Shown here: in pieces, positions 1 to 8,365 of the stretch | Position numbering within the stretch: the first letter of the stretch is position 1 | How the letters are laid out: each line of letters begins with the position of its first letter | DNA from: Saccharibacillus qingshengii | GTDB taxonomy: Bacteria > Bacillota > Bacilli > Paenibacillales > Paenibacillaceae | Reading direction: 5' to 3' | Length of the DNA: 64,000 bases | NCBI RefSeq assembly: GCF_013185195.1 | Contig: NZ_JAAZWC010000002.1 | Coordinates: forward strand, 1-64,000 | Made by a program: the position numbers and the translations under genes | Notes under the pieces: generated by a model | Told to the model about the DNA's origin: nothing | Seen by the model: only the letters and a program-made list of their open reading frames with translations | Database searches by the model: none

Positions 1-213
1 ATCTGTTTTCCTTTGAAGGAAAACAACACTTCTTGACGCGAAGTGGATCGTTTCGGATCCGGTTTTCAGGGTGCAAATCCTGAACAGGCTTCTTTACGGA
101 AGCCGCAAAGCGAAAGGTTTGAATTCGAGCGACTTTTGGATTCCCTGCCCAAGGATGTTCCATCCGAAGGAAGGAAACAAGCGGAGCGAGAAGGCAAATC
201 TGGAGCGACTAGG
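1..213 (+). other. spacer upstream of 5S rRNA
   Basis: This stretch holds no convincing gene. It precedes a 5S rRNA and so is probably the 23S-5S spacer of an rRNA operon whose larger genes lie outside the window. A short perfect hairpin (GTTTTCCTT, two-base loop, AAGGAAAAC) sits at 5-24. No 23S 3' end was recognised. Confidence 0.5.
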
Positions 214-330
214 TTTGGTGGTGATGGCAGAGGGGTTCCACACGTTCCCATCTCGAACACGACCGTTAAGCCCTCTAGCGCCGATGGTACTTGGACCGCA
301 GGGTCCTGGGAGAGTAGGAAGCTGCCAAGC
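214..330 (+). rRNA. rrf: 5S ribosomal RNA
   Basis: The 117-nt sequence begins TTTGGTGG and ends GCTGCCAAGC, so the two ends can form the helix I pairing typical of Bacillales 5S rRNA. It carries the conserved internal segments TTCCCATCTCGAACACG and AGCGCCGATGGTA. It is a component of the large ribosomal subunit and is followed at once by a strong intrinsic terminator, which fits the distal end of an rRNA operon. Confidence 0.95.
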
Positions 331-337
331 CGAAGAG

Positions 338-376
338 AAAAAGCCTTTACCGCAATCGCGGTAAAGGCTTTTTTTG
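338..376 (+). terminator. rRNA operon terminator
   Basis: AAAGCCTTTACCGC and GCGGTAAAGGCTTT form a near-perfect stem with a tiny loop, followed by a T-run. It lies 8 nt after the 5S gene. Confidence 0.93.
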
Positions 377-545
377 TTGTTCTTAAAATTATTTTGCTCT
401 TAATCTCTTAATCTTTTAAGCTCTTGCAGCCGGCAAAGCCGCTGCCTCCCTTCCCTGCGGCCCATTCCAGCCGCCTTCACTCTAACTCTCTCTATTCTGC
501 CTCTCAAGCGCCTAGAGGCTTGAGAAGCTTTCCTACCCGCACAGA
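377..545. other. gap with no gene seen
   Basis: Pyrimidine-rich sequence between the 5S terminator and the long inverted repeat downstream of fabH. A small hairpin (CTCTCAAGC / GCTTGAGAAG) lies at about 501-527. No coding or RNA gene was recognised. Confidence 0.4.
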
Positions 546-659
546 GCGAGCCTTTTTCGACCTGCGCTTCGTTGTCCTTCCCCTTTTCCTGATTGGAATA
601 AAGACAGCTGTAAGGTAAAAGGGGAAGAACAAAGGCGCTCCGGTTCGAAAAAGGCTCGC
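546..659. repeat. long imperfect inverted repeat between 5S rRNA and fabH
   Basis: Left arm 546-587 and right arm 617-659 pair over about 40 nt with few mismatches: the outer GCGAGCCTTTTTCGA pairs with TCGAAAAAGGCTCGC and the inner CCTTCCCCTTTT with AAAAGGGGAAG. About 30 nt of unpaired centre remain. It lies just past the stop codon of the minus-strand fabH and could end that transcript, though it is far longer than a normal terminator. Confidence 0.75.
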
Positions 660-665
660 GGCCCT

Positions 666-1646
666 TCACCAGCGAACAACAATCCCCGAATGCGTCAAGC
701 CGGCTCCAAATCCGTAGAGGATCAGCAGATCGCCTCGTTTGACTTTGCCTTCATCAATACCAAGCTGCAAAGCCAAAGGAATAGAAGCGGCCGAGGTGTT
801 TCCATAAAATTCGGCACTGGTTAAAGTAGATTCCGGAGTGAAGCCTGCTTTTTCCGAGATGGAATCGATCATTTTGAGATTGGCGCTGTGCGGTATAAAC
901 CAATTCACCTGCTGATAGTCTTTCGGCAGGTCGCGGATAAGCTGCTGTACGCCTTCGGGAACGGTGCGGACAGCCCATTTGTATACTTCACGTCCGTTCT
1001 GAACGACTTTGCCGTCTCCGTCCAAAGGCTTGCCGTTTAAGGTTGTAGCCATACCGGCACGATAGACATGCTGTCCGCCGCTTCCGTCACTGCCCATATG
1101 GGTAGCGAGAAAAGCTCCTTCCGCACTGTATTCAACGACCGCAGCTCCGGCTCCGTCTCCAAAAAGAATACAGGTACTGCGATCCGTATAATCGATGGTT
1201 TTACTCATGCATTCGCCGGCTACGATCAGCACCTTGCGGTGCATACGCGAAGTGACCATCCCGTTTGCCAGGTGCAGCGCATAAGTGAAGCCTGCACAAG
1301 CGGCACTCAGGTCAAGCGTACCGGCATTGGGAAGGCCAAAGGCGGTCTGAACCAGGCAGGAGACGCTGGGGAAGGGGTAATCCGGCGTGGTGGTAGCGGC
1401 AAGAACCAGATCGACTCCTTCGAGCGCATCCGGATAACGGCGCAGCAGATCTTCCACCGCTTTGATGCAAAGATGTGAAGTGAATTCGTTGTCGGCGGCA
1501 ATCCTTCTTTCCCGGATGCCTGTTCGTTGGACGATCCACTCGTCGTTGGTATCGACCATCGCTTCAAGATCATCATTGGTCAGTCTGCGCTCGGGAACGT
1601 AAGTACCGAGAGCGGCAATGCGTGCAGTCGAATGAATTTGGGTCAT
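666..1646 (-). CDS. fabH: beta-ketoacyl-ACP synthase III
   Basis: FabH catalyses the first condensation of type II fatty acid synthesis, joining acyl-CoA to malonyl-ACP in the cytoplasm. From the chosen ATG the protein has 326 residues, normal for the family. The Cys-His-Asn triad is visible as Cys117 (in LSAACAGF), His253 (in FIPHSANLK) and Asn283 (in YGNTSAA), and the C-terminal GFGAGLTHSG loop is intact. A GTG 24 nt upstream is in frame, but AAGGAG lies between it and the ATG, so the ATG is the start. The gene stands alone, convergent with the rRNA operon, and has a FapR-type operator on its promoter. Single-gene control by malonyl-CoA is therefore inferred. Confidence 0.96.
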   Translation of the reverse strand: MTQIHSTARIAALGTYVPERRLTNDDLEAMVDTNDEWIVQRTGIRERRIAADNEFTSHLCIKAVEDLLRRYPDALEGVDLVLAATTTPDYPFPSVSCLVQTAFGLPNAGTLDLSAACAGFTYALHLANGMVTSRMHRKVLIVAGECMSKTIDYTDRSTCILFGDGAGAAVVEYSAEGAFLATHMGSDGSGGQHVYRAGMATTLNGKPLDGDGKVVQNGREVYKWAVRTVPEGVQQLIRDLPKDYQQVNWFIPHSANLKMIDSISEKAGFTPESTLTSAEFYGNTSAASIPLALQLGIDEGKVKRGDLLILYGFGAGLTHSGIVVRW

Positions 1647-1676
1647 TACGCAGTTCAGCTCCTTTGGCACTCTTCA

Positions 1677-1693
1677 TTAGTACCTGGTACTAA
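1677..1693. promoter_or_regulatory. FapR-type operator of fabH
   Basis: TTAGTACCTGGTACTAA is a perfect 8+1+8 palindrome matching the operator recognised by FapR, the malonyl-CoA-responsive repressor of fatty acid synthesis in Bacillales. It lies directly downstream of the -10 hexamer of the fabH promoter, where binding would block initiation. Confidence 0.88.
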
Positions 1694-1720
1694 TATAAAA
1701 GTCTTAGATTCTTTTTGCAA
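1692..1720 (-). promoter_or_regulatory. sigma-A promoter of fabH
   Basis: On the minus strand TTGCAA (1715-1720) and TATATT (1692-1697) are separated by 17 nt. The -10 overlaps the first two bases of the FapR palindrome. Confidence 0.8.
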
Positions 1721-1936
1721 GTTTTTTAAATAAATAGCCTTCCGTTCGATTCTAAGCTCAATTTCTTTTTACTGATCTATGATAAAGTTAAAGACGGATA
1801 AAAGGCGCGAAGGTTGAACAGATCTGGCAGTAGGGCTCCCTATTGAGTCTAGAACATTCCAAAAAGCAGTTGGTTGAGTGTATCGAGCAGCACATGGCCT
1901 CCGTAGGCGAAAATTTATCAAATGCAGAAGGGATGA

Positions 1937-2824
1937 ATGCATGTGATTTCCGAAAAAACGATTGTTGGATTTGCCGGTATCGGCGTAATGGGGAAGAGTA
2001 TGGCCGGTCATATTATGGACAAAGGTTATGAGGTGCATGTATACAATCGTACTCCGGCCAAGGCTCAGGAGCTTGTAGAACGCGGTGCCGTTTGGCACGA
2101 TTCGCCGGGTGATCTGGCTCAGGTCTGCGATGTTATCATCACGATGCTTGGTTATCCCAAAGACGTCGAAGAAGTCTATACGGGCGAAGACGGCTTGATT
2201 GCCCATGCGAAAAAAGGAACCTATTTGATCGACATGACGACATCGAGTCCGCTGCTCGCCAGACGTTTGGCCGAACTGGGAACCGAAAAAGGTCTGCATA
2301 TTCTGGATGCTCCCGTCTCCGGAGGCGATGTAGGCGCGAAGAAAGCGGCGTTGTCGATCATGGTCGGGGGAGAAAGTTCCGCTTTTGAAGATCTGAAGCC
2401 GCTGCTGGAGATTATGGGCAGCAACATCGTGCTTCAGGGCGGAGCGGGAGCCGGACAAAACACGAAGATGTGCAATCAGATCGCGATCGCTTCCAACATG
2501 GTAGGGGTAACGGAAGCAATTATCTATGCGGAGAAAGCCGGGCTTGATCCCAAGACCGTGCTGAAAAGTATCGAGACCGGTGCCGCCGGCAGTTTCTCGC
2601 TCAGCAATCTGGTTCCCCGTATGCTCGATGGAGATTTCGAGCCGGGTTTCTACATCAAGCATTTTATCAAAGATATGGGGATCGCTCTGCAGTCGGCCGA
2701 GGAAATGAAGCTGGAGCTTCCCGGTCTTCAACTGGCAGAGTCGCTGTACCGGAAGCTGGCCGACCAGGGATACGAAGATAAAGGAACCCAGGCTTTGTAC
2801 AAGCTGTGGCAGGAAGAAGCTTGA
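1937..2824 (+). CDS. NAD(P)-dependent oxidoreductase, 3-hydroxyisobutyrate dehydrogenase family
   Basis: This is a beta-hydroxyacid dehydrogenase of the MmsB/GarR/tartronate semialdehyde reductase family, about 295 residues. The N-terminal Rossmann motif reads GFAGIGVMG (about residues 11-19), followed by the VYNRT cofactor segment. The substrate motif DAPVSGG is near residue 131 and the catalytic Lys lies in NTKMCNQ. The natural substrate cannot be read from sequence; the Bacillus relative YkwC is also unassigned. AGAAGGG at 1926-1932 is only 4 nt from this ATG but 10 nt from an in-frame GTG at 1943, so the true start may be 1943. It appears monocistronic. Confidence 0.88.
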   Translation: MHVISEKTIVGFAGIGVMGKSMAGHIMDKGYEVHVYNRTPAKAQELVERGAVWHDSPGDLAQVCDVIITMLGYPKDVEEVYTGEDGLIAHAKKGTYLIDMTTSSPLLARRLAELGTEKGLHILDAPVSGGDVGAKKAALSIMVGGESSAFEDLKPLLEIMGSNIVLQGGAGAGQNTKMCNQIAIASNMVGVTEAIIYAEKAGLDPKTVLKSIETGAAGSFSLSNLVPRMLDGDFEPGFYIKHFIKDMGIALQSAEEMKLELPGLQLAESLYRKLADQGYEDKGTQALYKLWQEEA

Positions 2825-2838
2825 TTTCTGGTCTTTGC

Positions 2839-2877
2839 GCGGAGTCGGAAGGAGGAGAAACCTTCTTCCGACTCCGC
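2839..2877 (+). terminator. possible terminator hairpin
   Basis: GCGGAGTCGGAAG pairs with CTTCCGACTCCGC. A long perfect stem follows the dehydrogenase gene, but no clear T-run is present, so efficient intrinsic termination is uncertain. Confidence 0.5.
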
Positions 2878-3065
2878 ATTCATTAGGGGAGGAATCCCGC
2901 AGGCAACTTTTCCGAAGAAACGGAAAAGGCTTAAAAGCCGGTTTCGGACACTCGTTTTTCTGCCGCCAAACGTTTGGCTTTGAGGCGGGCAGGGGTAATA
3001 ATAGGCATCACAGCGCGGTTTGTAAAACCATTTTCAACTTTATTAAAGTTTTTTGTTAAAAAGGG

Positions 3066-3095
3066 TTGACCATTTGCTCGCTGGCATGGTATATT
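3066..3095 (+). promoter_or_regulatory. promoter of tRNA cluster
   Basis: TTGACC (3066-3071) and TATATT (3090-3095) with an 18-nt spacer lie about 65 nt before the first tRNA. The 190 nt before it show no gene. Confidence 0.65.
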
Positions 3096-3160
3096 ATTTC
3101 TTGTCGCCGCGGACGAAACGCTGAAACAAGCGAGACGCTCCAAGAAGCGAATGACAATGA

Positions 3161-3232
3161 GGCCCGTTGGTCAAGGGGTTAAGACACCTCCCTTTCACGG
3201 AGGTAACAGGGGTTCGAATCCCCTACGGGTCA
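3161..3232 (+). tRNA. tRNA-Glu (UUC)
   Basis: Cloverleaf with acceptor GGCCCGT / ACGGGTC, anticodon loop CTTTCAC (anticodon TTC) and T-arm GGGGTTCGAATCCCC. The 3' CCA is not encoded (TAT follows the discriminator A), so nucleotidyltransferase must add it. Confidence 0.95.
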
Positions 3233-3238
3233 TATTAT

Positions 3239-3314
3239 GGAGGCTTAGCTCAGCTGGGAGAGCATCTGCCTTACAAGCAGAGGGTCGGGGGTTCGAGCCC
3301 CTCAGCCTCCACCA
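3239..3314 (+). tRNA. tRNA-Val (UAC)
   Basis: Acceptor GGAGGCT / AGCCTCC, anticodon TAC in CTTACAA, T-arm GGGGGTTCGAGCCCC, and an encoded CCA end. Second gene of the six-tRNA cluster. Confidence 0.96.
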
Positions 3315-3358
3315 TGAAGACTTTCGTGACGAAGTCGGATATAGCAAGAACACTCTGA

Positions 3359-3432
<74 letters not shown>

Positions 3433-3451
3433 TTGTTTCACCTTATGGCTT

Positions 3452-3527
3452 GGAACCGTGGTGTAGGGGTTAACATGCCTGCCTGTCACGCAGGAGATCG
3501 CGGGTTCAAATCCCGTCGGTTCCGCCA
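3452..3527 (+). tRNA. tRNA-Asp (GUC)
   Basis: Acceptor GGAACCG / CGGTTCC with discriminator G73 and encoded CCA; anticodon GTC. Its GCCA end is complementary to the UGGC bulge of the T-box leader at 27985-28005, which matters for hisS-aspS control. Confidence 0.96.
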
Positions 3528-3547
3528 TTTTAATTAAATAATGTTTT

Positions 3548-3622
3548 GCGGACGTGGCTCAGCGGTAGAGCATCGCCTTGCCAAGGCGAGGGTCGCGGGT
3601 TCGATTCCCGTCGTCCGCTCCA
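3548..3622 (+). tRNA. tRNA-Gly (GCC)
   Basis: Acceptor GCGGACG / CGTCCGC, anticodon GCC in TTGCCAA, T-arm CGGGTTCGATTCCCG, encoded CCA. Confidence 0.95.
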
Positions 3623-3630
3623 TTGTTTTT

Positions 3631-3707
3631 GCGCCCTTAGCTCAGCTGGATAGAGCGTTTGACTACGAATCAAAAGGCCGGGAGTTCGAATCTCTCAGGG
3701 CGCGCCA
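3631..3707 (+). tRNA. tRNA-Arg (ACG)
   Basis: Acceptor GCGCCCT / AGGGCGC, anticodon ACG in CTACGAA (A34 is normally deaminated to inosine by TadA), encoded CCA. Last gene of the cluster. Confidence 0.95.
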
Positions 3708-3740
3708 TTTTTTTACACTTAAGCGTCTCGGACGCAGATA

Positions 3741-3790
3741 GAAAGACTGCTTTTCAGGCGGAAGATTCCGACTCGAAAGCAGTCTTTTTT
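3741..3790 (+). terminator. tRNA cluster terminator
   Basis: AAAGACTGCTTT pairs with GAAAGCAGTCTTT across a 25-nt loop and is followed by two T-tracts. Confidence 0.85.
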
Positions 3791-3880
3791 GTTGTTTTTT
3801 GCGCGTTCAAAGGTTTTGCCCAGGAGATGCCGAAATTATAAAGAAGAAAGCGTTCTGTGGGTGTCTCCTTTTTCAACTTT

Positions 3881-3889
3881 TGCTATAAT
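3881..3889 (+). promoter_or_regulatory. extended -10 promoter of ruvC
   Basis: TGCTATAAT is a consensus extended -10 element about 110 nt before the ruvC start. No good -35 is visible, as expected for extended -10 promoters. Confidence 0.6.
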
Positions 3890-4007
3890 GAAAAGACGGA
3901 TACATATGTTCGGTAGAATGTATGGGAGGCCGGACTGGATAAGACGTTGGACAGAAGCTTTGCGAAAAAGCGGCTGTGCGTTTTTTCGGGGAAAAGGAGA
4001 GATAAAC

Positions 4008-4511
4008 TTGCGCATATTGGGAATTGACCCGGGGATCGCGATCGTCGGTTTTGGGTTTATCGACAAAGAAGGAACCAAATGCACGCCCGTTCAATACGGC
4101 TGCATTCAGACCGAGGCACATACACCCGACGAAGAACGGCTGCTGCACGTGTACGAAGCCATGGTGCAGTTGATCGATAAATACAAACCGGATGAGGTAG
4201 CGTTCGAAAAACTGTTTTTCAACCGCAACGTATCGACGGCCATGCCGGTCAGTCAGGCCCGCGGGGTCTTGATCCTGGCAGCGCATCAGAAAGGCCTGCC
4301 GATCGGCGAATATACGCCAATGCAGGTCAAGCAGGCCATCGTCGGTTACGGCAAGGCCGAAAAGCGGCAGGTACAGGAGATGGTGCGCATGTTCCTCAAA
4401 CTGCAGGCCGTTCCCAAGCCGGACGACGTGGCGGATGCTTTGGCGGTCGCGATTTGCCATGCGCATTCGTCTACACTAAACTCCAAATTGAATGAGGTAT
4501 TGCGAAAATGA
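4008..4511 (+). CDS. ruvC: Holliday junction resolvase RuvC
   Basis: RuvC cleaves Holliday junctions together with RuvAB. The 167-residue protein keeps the acidic active-site residues in GIDPG (residues 6-10), FEKLFF (the Glu near residue 66) and DDVADALAVAICHAH near the C terminus. TTG at 4008 is the start: AAAGGAGA ends 7 nt upstream and the usual N terminus (LRILGIDPG) begins there, whereas upstream in-frame sequence is unlike the family. The stop overlaps the ruvA start (ATGA), so ruvC and ruvA are translationally coupled. Bacillus subtilis uses RecU instead, so ruvC here supports a Paenibacillus-type lineage. Confidence 0.95.
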   Translation: MRILGIDPGIAIVGFGFIDKEGTKCTPVQYGCIQTEAHTPDEERLLHVYEAMVQLIDKYKPDEVAFEKLFFNRNVSTAMPVSQARGVLILAAHQKGLPIGEYTPMQVKQAIVGYGKAEKRQVQEMVRMFLKLQAVPKPDDVADALAVAICHAHSSTLNSKLNEVLRK

Positions 4512-5128
4512 TCGATTTTGTGCGAGGGCACGTGGCCCATTTGGAAACGGAATATATCGTCGTAGATGTGCAGGGCATCGGATACCGGGTATTTTGTCCG
4601 AATCCGTACGCTTTTGCCGCAAAAGGGGAAGAAGCGGTTACGGTGTATACGCATCACAGTGTCAGGGAAGATGCTATTCTTCTGTACGGATTCTCCACAA
4701 GGGAAGAACAAAAGCTGTTCCGCCGGCTGATCGAAGTGTCGGGCATCGGACCGAGGGTAGCACTGGGAATCCTTGCGGGCGGTACCCCCGAGAAGGTCGT
4801 CTCCGCCATTCAGCAGGAGAACCTTACGTTCTTGATCAAACTGCCGGGAATCGGAAAAAAAACGGCGCAGCGCATGGTGCTGGACTTGAAAGACCGGCTG
4901 GATGGATTCGTGGCACCTTCGCTTGGAGGTCTGTTTGACAACAACGCCGCGGCGGAAGCGGAACTGGACGGCGGAGGCTGGAGAGAAGCCCGCGAAGGGC
5001 TCGAAGCGCTCGGATATACGGAAGCGGAACTGGACAAGGTCTGGATGCATCTGAAAGAAGATCTGCAGCCGGGAGAACCGGTCGATCTGCTGATGAAACG
5101 GGCTTTGAAGGTTCTTTACAAAGGGTAA
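4508..5128 (+). CDS. ruvA: Holliday junction DNA helicase subunit RuvA
   Basis: RuvA binds the four-way junction as a tetramer and loads the RuvB motor. The 206-residue protein shows the N-terminal OB-fold (MIDFVRGHVAHLE), paired helix-hairpin-helix motifs (VSGIGPRVALGIL and LPGIGKKTAQRMV, residues about 78-120), then a linker and the C-terminal RuvB-binding domain (EALEALGY-type helix, residues about 158-200). It overlaps ruvC by 4 nt and is 37 nt from ruvB, forming a ruvCAB operon. Confidence 0.97.
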   Translation: MIDFVRGHVAHLETEYIVVDVQGIGYRVFCPNPYAFAAKGEEAVTVYTHHSVREDAILLYGFSTREEQKLFRRLIEVSGIGPRVALGILAGGTPEKVVSAIQQENLTFLIKLPGIGKKTAQRMVLDLKDRLDGFVAPSLGGLFDNNAAAEAELDGGGWREAREGLEALGYTEAELDKVWMHLKEDLQPGEPVDLLMKRALKVLYKG

Positions 5129-5165
5129 ATGCGGTACAGTATAAACGGGGAGGAACGGTGGACTT

Positions 5166-6173
5166 ATGGATGACCGGATCATATCGGCCAATCTGATGAT
5201 GGAAGACCAGGCGGTGGAACTGAGTCTGCGTCCCCGCTATCTATCGGAGTATATCGGTCAAAATCAGGTCAAGGAAAACCTGAAAGTATATATCGAAGCG
5301 GCCAAAATGCGGGGAGAAGCGCTTGATCACGTGCTGCTCTATGGGCCTCCGGGACTCGGGAAGACGACACTCGCTAACATTATCGCAAACGAGCTCGGCG
5401 TGAACCTGCGTACGACTTCGGGACCGGCGATCGAACGTCCCGGCGATTTGGCGGCGCTGCTGACCAATCTGCAGGAAGGCGATGTCCTGTTTATCGACGA
5501 AATTCACCGGCTGCACCGGACGGTCGAAGAAGTGATGTACCCGGCGATGGAAGATTCCGCGCTCGATATCATGATCGGCAAAGGTCCGAGTGCGCGCTCG
5601 GTACGGCTCGATCTTCCTCCGTTCACGCTGATCGGCGCAACGACGCGGGCCGGGCTGCTGTCCGCACCGCTGCGCGACCGCTTCGGCGTCGTGAGCCGGC
5701 TCGAGTTCTACGGGGTCGAAGACCTGGCGTTTATTGTCTCGCGCAATGCCGATACGCTGAATGTCGAAATCATCGGCGATGCCGCGGAAGAAATTGCGCT
5801 GCGGGCCCGGGGAACGCCGCGGATCGCGAACCGGCTGCTCAAACGGGTACGCGATTTTGCACAGGTGCGCGGAGACGGGATCATTACGCCGGAGATCGCG
5901 GCCGAAGCGCTGTCGCGCCTGCAGGTCGATCCGCGCGGGCTCGATAGTATCGACCACAAGATGCTGCGCTCGATGATCCAAAGTTTTCGCGGAGGACCGG
6001 TGGGGCTCGATACGATCGCCGCGACGATCGGCGAGGAGAGCCAGACCATCGAAGACGTATACGAACCTTATTTGCTGCAAAGCGGATTCATTCAGCGCAC
6101 GCCGAGAGGCCGCGTTGTTACTGCCCAGGCTTATGCCCATCTGGGCCTGCCGATGCCGGAAGACGGAAAATAG
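5166..6173 (+). CDS. ruvB: Holliday junction branch migration ATPase RuvB
   Basis: RuvB is the AAA+ ring motor that drives branch migration. Walker [10 protein letters not shown] (about residues 60-68), Walker B FIDEIHR (about 110-116), the sensor segment GATTRAG and arginine finger region LRDRFG are intact, followed by the winged-helix C terminus ending near [13 protein letters not shown]. At 335 residues it has normal length. The ATG is preceded by GGAGG at a slightly long spacing of about 12 nt. Confidence 0.98.
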   Translation: MDDRIISANLMMEDQAVELSLRPRYLSEYIGQNQVKENLKVYIEAAKMRGEALDHVLLYGPPGLGKTTLANIIANELGVNLRTTSGPAIERPGDLAALLTNLQEGDVLFIDEIHRLHRTVEEVMYPAMEDSALDIMIGKGPSARSVRLDLPPFTLIGATTRAGLLSAPLRDRFGVVSRLEFYGVEDLAFIVSRNADTLNVEIIGDAAEEIALRARGTPRIANRLLKRVRDFAQVRGDGIITPEIAAEALSRLQVDPRGLDSIDHKMLRSMIQSFRGGPVGLDTIAATIGEESQTIEDVYEPYLLQSGFIQRTPRGRVVTAQAYAHLGLPMPEDGK

Positions 6174-6240
6174 CACGCCTCGACCGTTACCGTTAGGTTG
6201 ACCGTAGGGGACGACCGGATTTACAAGGAGGAACGCAAGC

Positions 6241-8358
6241 ATGACTAAGCAACATTTGAGTCGTAAGCCCGTCAAGTGGGGGAGAACGCTGCTCGCGGCA
6301 GCCGTCGCCCTTTCCTGTCTGCCGCTTCAAACGGCCGTTCACGCCGAAGAGCCCGAAGACACCGTGCGCGTAGGATTATTTCTGAATTTGGGAAGCACCT
6401 ACAAGCAGACGACATCCAAAATTACGCTGACACCCGAAATCGCCGCAGCAGTCGGACTGAAAACGGATGGGGGCTATGTAAAGTGGTTCTCGACCTCGGC
6501 CGGCGGCGTTACCCTGTTCGCTCTGGACGGACCGAAAGTCAAAGTTGGCGAAAGCTCGGACCTTCAAACGGTATCTTCGCTTGCCGGCAAATTGAAATCG
6601 GGCGCGGATAAACTGTCCGTTTACAAAATCGTGCGAAACGGAAAAGACGTCTACCAAATGTACGCGGGACCGTATTCGAACGATAAAGCCGCGGCAGACG
6701 CCGCAGTTCGGTTGGCGGGAAGTGCTTCGGCCAACTCGGTTGGCGGATTGTTGCCGAAAGCGACAGGCACGTTCTCCCTGAGCGGAGGCAGTTACGGTAC
6801 GCTGAACGCCGCTTCGTCCGCTTTGCAAAAAGTGTTGGACGCGGGATTTGACGGCGCCGTCGCCGTTTCAACCGATTCGGGTGGAAAAGCCGTGTACAGC
6901 TTGAAAATCGGCGAGGAAACATCGGCGGCCGCTCTGGACTCGCTCAAAACCGCCGTTTCCTCCCGCCTCGGCGGGATCCCTTTGTCGACAGCCTCTTCCG
7001 CACCTTCGGCCTCCGCGGTCATCCGCAGCGATGCGACTTCGGGTCTGACTGCCGGTACCGCCGCTGCGCTTTATCTGCTGACGCTCGGCGAACAAGACCG
7101 GATCTGGATTGACGGGACGCCGGAGAGCCGTATTCGAGTGGAGGAACGTTCAAAACGCTCGTACCGCGGCGATCTGGAGATCGGCATTTACGGCAGTCAG
7201 CTCTATCTGGTGAACGAACTTCCGATGGAGCAGTATTTGTATTCGGTCGTAGGGTCGGAAGTTTCTTCTTCGTGGCCGGCAGAGTCGCTTAAGGCGCAGG
7301 CCGTGGCGGCACGCAGCTACGCAACCGTACAGACCCGGGCGACGACCAAGTTCAAAGTGGCCGATGTCGTCGATTCCACACTGAGCCAGGCGTATGGCGG
7401 GGTAGGTTCGGAGAGCAAACCGGTCAATGCGGCGGTCGATGCGACGGCAGGCGAGATTCTGAAGCAGAACGGCAAGCCGGTCGAAGCCCTGTTTTCCTCC
7501 AATGCAGGCGGCATGACCTCCGATCCGACGGAAGTCTGGAACAGCGGCGGAAGCGAGCTGTTCTCGAGCGTGCCTTCCGATTCGGACCGCGCGGCGGCAG
7601 CCAATCTCAAAAAGTGGTATCATGTAGCGTTGTCCAACGGTAAAATCGGCTATGTGCGCGAAGACAATGTGGCGGACAAAGGACTTGATGCAACAGGATT
7701 CCGCAAAATGACGGTGACCGCACAAAATACCAAAGTTCGTCCGCTGCCTCAGATTCAAAGCGGCGTCTCGGAACTTTCGAAAATGAATCCGGGCGAAGAA
7801 GCGCTGGTACTCGAAGTGGTGAGCGAATCGAGCACTTACGAATGGATCCGTGGACCTTACACATCCGCCCAACTGCTGGCTTCGCTCAAAGGACGCACGA
7901 CGACCAAGCTGCCGGCTTCTATTCAGACGATCCAGGTCAGTCAGCGCGGCCCTTCGGGACGTGTGACCGAACTGAAGATCAACGGAACCAAAGTGGATGT
8001 GAAATATCCGGATATGTTCCGTACCGCACTGAGCGGCCTTCCAAGCACTTTGTTCGATGTCGTGTCGGCGGATGCCTATACCGTGATCTCTTCGGCCAAA
8101 GTATCCAAGAACAGCACATCCGGGCCGCTCAAGTTCGGGGCCTCGGCACCGTCCAATCTGCTGAGCCGCAGTCTGGCTTCGATCGGGACCAGTACCACCG
8201 AAGTTTCTTCCGGAACCGGATTTTTCTTTGTCGGCCGAGGAAACGGCCATGGCCTGGGGCTTTCCCAATGGGGAGCCAAAGGACTTGCGGACGCAGGGGA
8301 AACGTATCCGGAAATCCTGCTCCATTATTACAATAACGTAGAACTGACTAAGGACTGA
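6241..8358 (+). CDS. SpoIID/LytB-domain protein with SPOR-like and SH3-like segments
   Basis: The 705-residue exported protein is about twice the length of sporulation lytic transglycosylase SpoIID. A signal peptide covers residues 1-35 ([20 protein letters not shown]). A SPOR-like peptidoglycan-binding segment lies near residues 125-165 ([16 protein letters not shown]). The SpoIID core begins near residue 325 ([17 protein letters not shown]), includes AVAARSYA near 357, and resumes at the end with [17 protein letters not shown] near 665. Between 450 and 640 lies an inserted region with SH3-like strands. The SpoIID family cuts or modifies cell-wall glycan during engulfment; whether this member does so is inference. 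It sits between ruvB and queA, with AAGGAGG 9 nt before the ATG. Confidence 0.85.
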   Translation: MTKQHLSRKPVKWGRTLLAAAVALSCLPLQTAVHAEEPEDTVRVGLFLNLGSTYKQTTSKITLTPEIAAAVGLKTDGGYVKWFSTSAGGVTLFALDGPKVKVGESSDLQTVSSLAGKLKSGADKLSVYKIVRNGKDVYQMYAGPYSNDKAAADAAVRLAGSASANSVGGLLPKATGTFSLSGGSYGTLNAASSALQKVLDAGFDGAVAVSTDSGGKAVYSLKIGEETSAAALDSLKTAVSSRLGGIPLSTASSAPSASAVIRSDATSGLTAGTAAALYLLTLGEQDRIWIDGTPESRIRVEERSKRSYRGDLEIGIYGSQLYLVNELPMEQYLYSVVGSEVSSSWPAESLKAQAVAARSYATVQTRATTKFKVADVVDSTLSQAYGGVGSESKPVNAAVDATAGEILKQNGKPVEALFSSNAGGMTSDPTEVWNSGGSELFSSVPSDSDRAAAANLKKWYHVALSNGKIGYVREDNVADKGLDATGFRKMTVTAQNTKVRPLPQIQSGVSELSKMNPGEEALVLEVVSESSTYEWIRGPYTSAQLLASLKGRTTTKLPASIQTIQVSQRGPSGRVTELKINGTKVDVKYPDMFRTALSGLPSTLFDVVSADAYTVISSAKVSKNSTSGPLKFGASAPSNLLSRSLASIGTSTTEVSSGTGFFFVGRGNGHGLGLSQWGAKGLADAGETYPEILLHYYNNVELTKD

Positions 8359-8365
8359 AGACTCC

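Noticed and set aside
43-411. Open frames over the 5S rRNA
   Set aside because: They cover the 5S gene and its terminator and have no coding character.
1843-2031. A small gene overlapping the start of the dehydrogenase gene
   Set aside because: No ribosome site, and most of it lies in another frame of the dehydrogenase gene.
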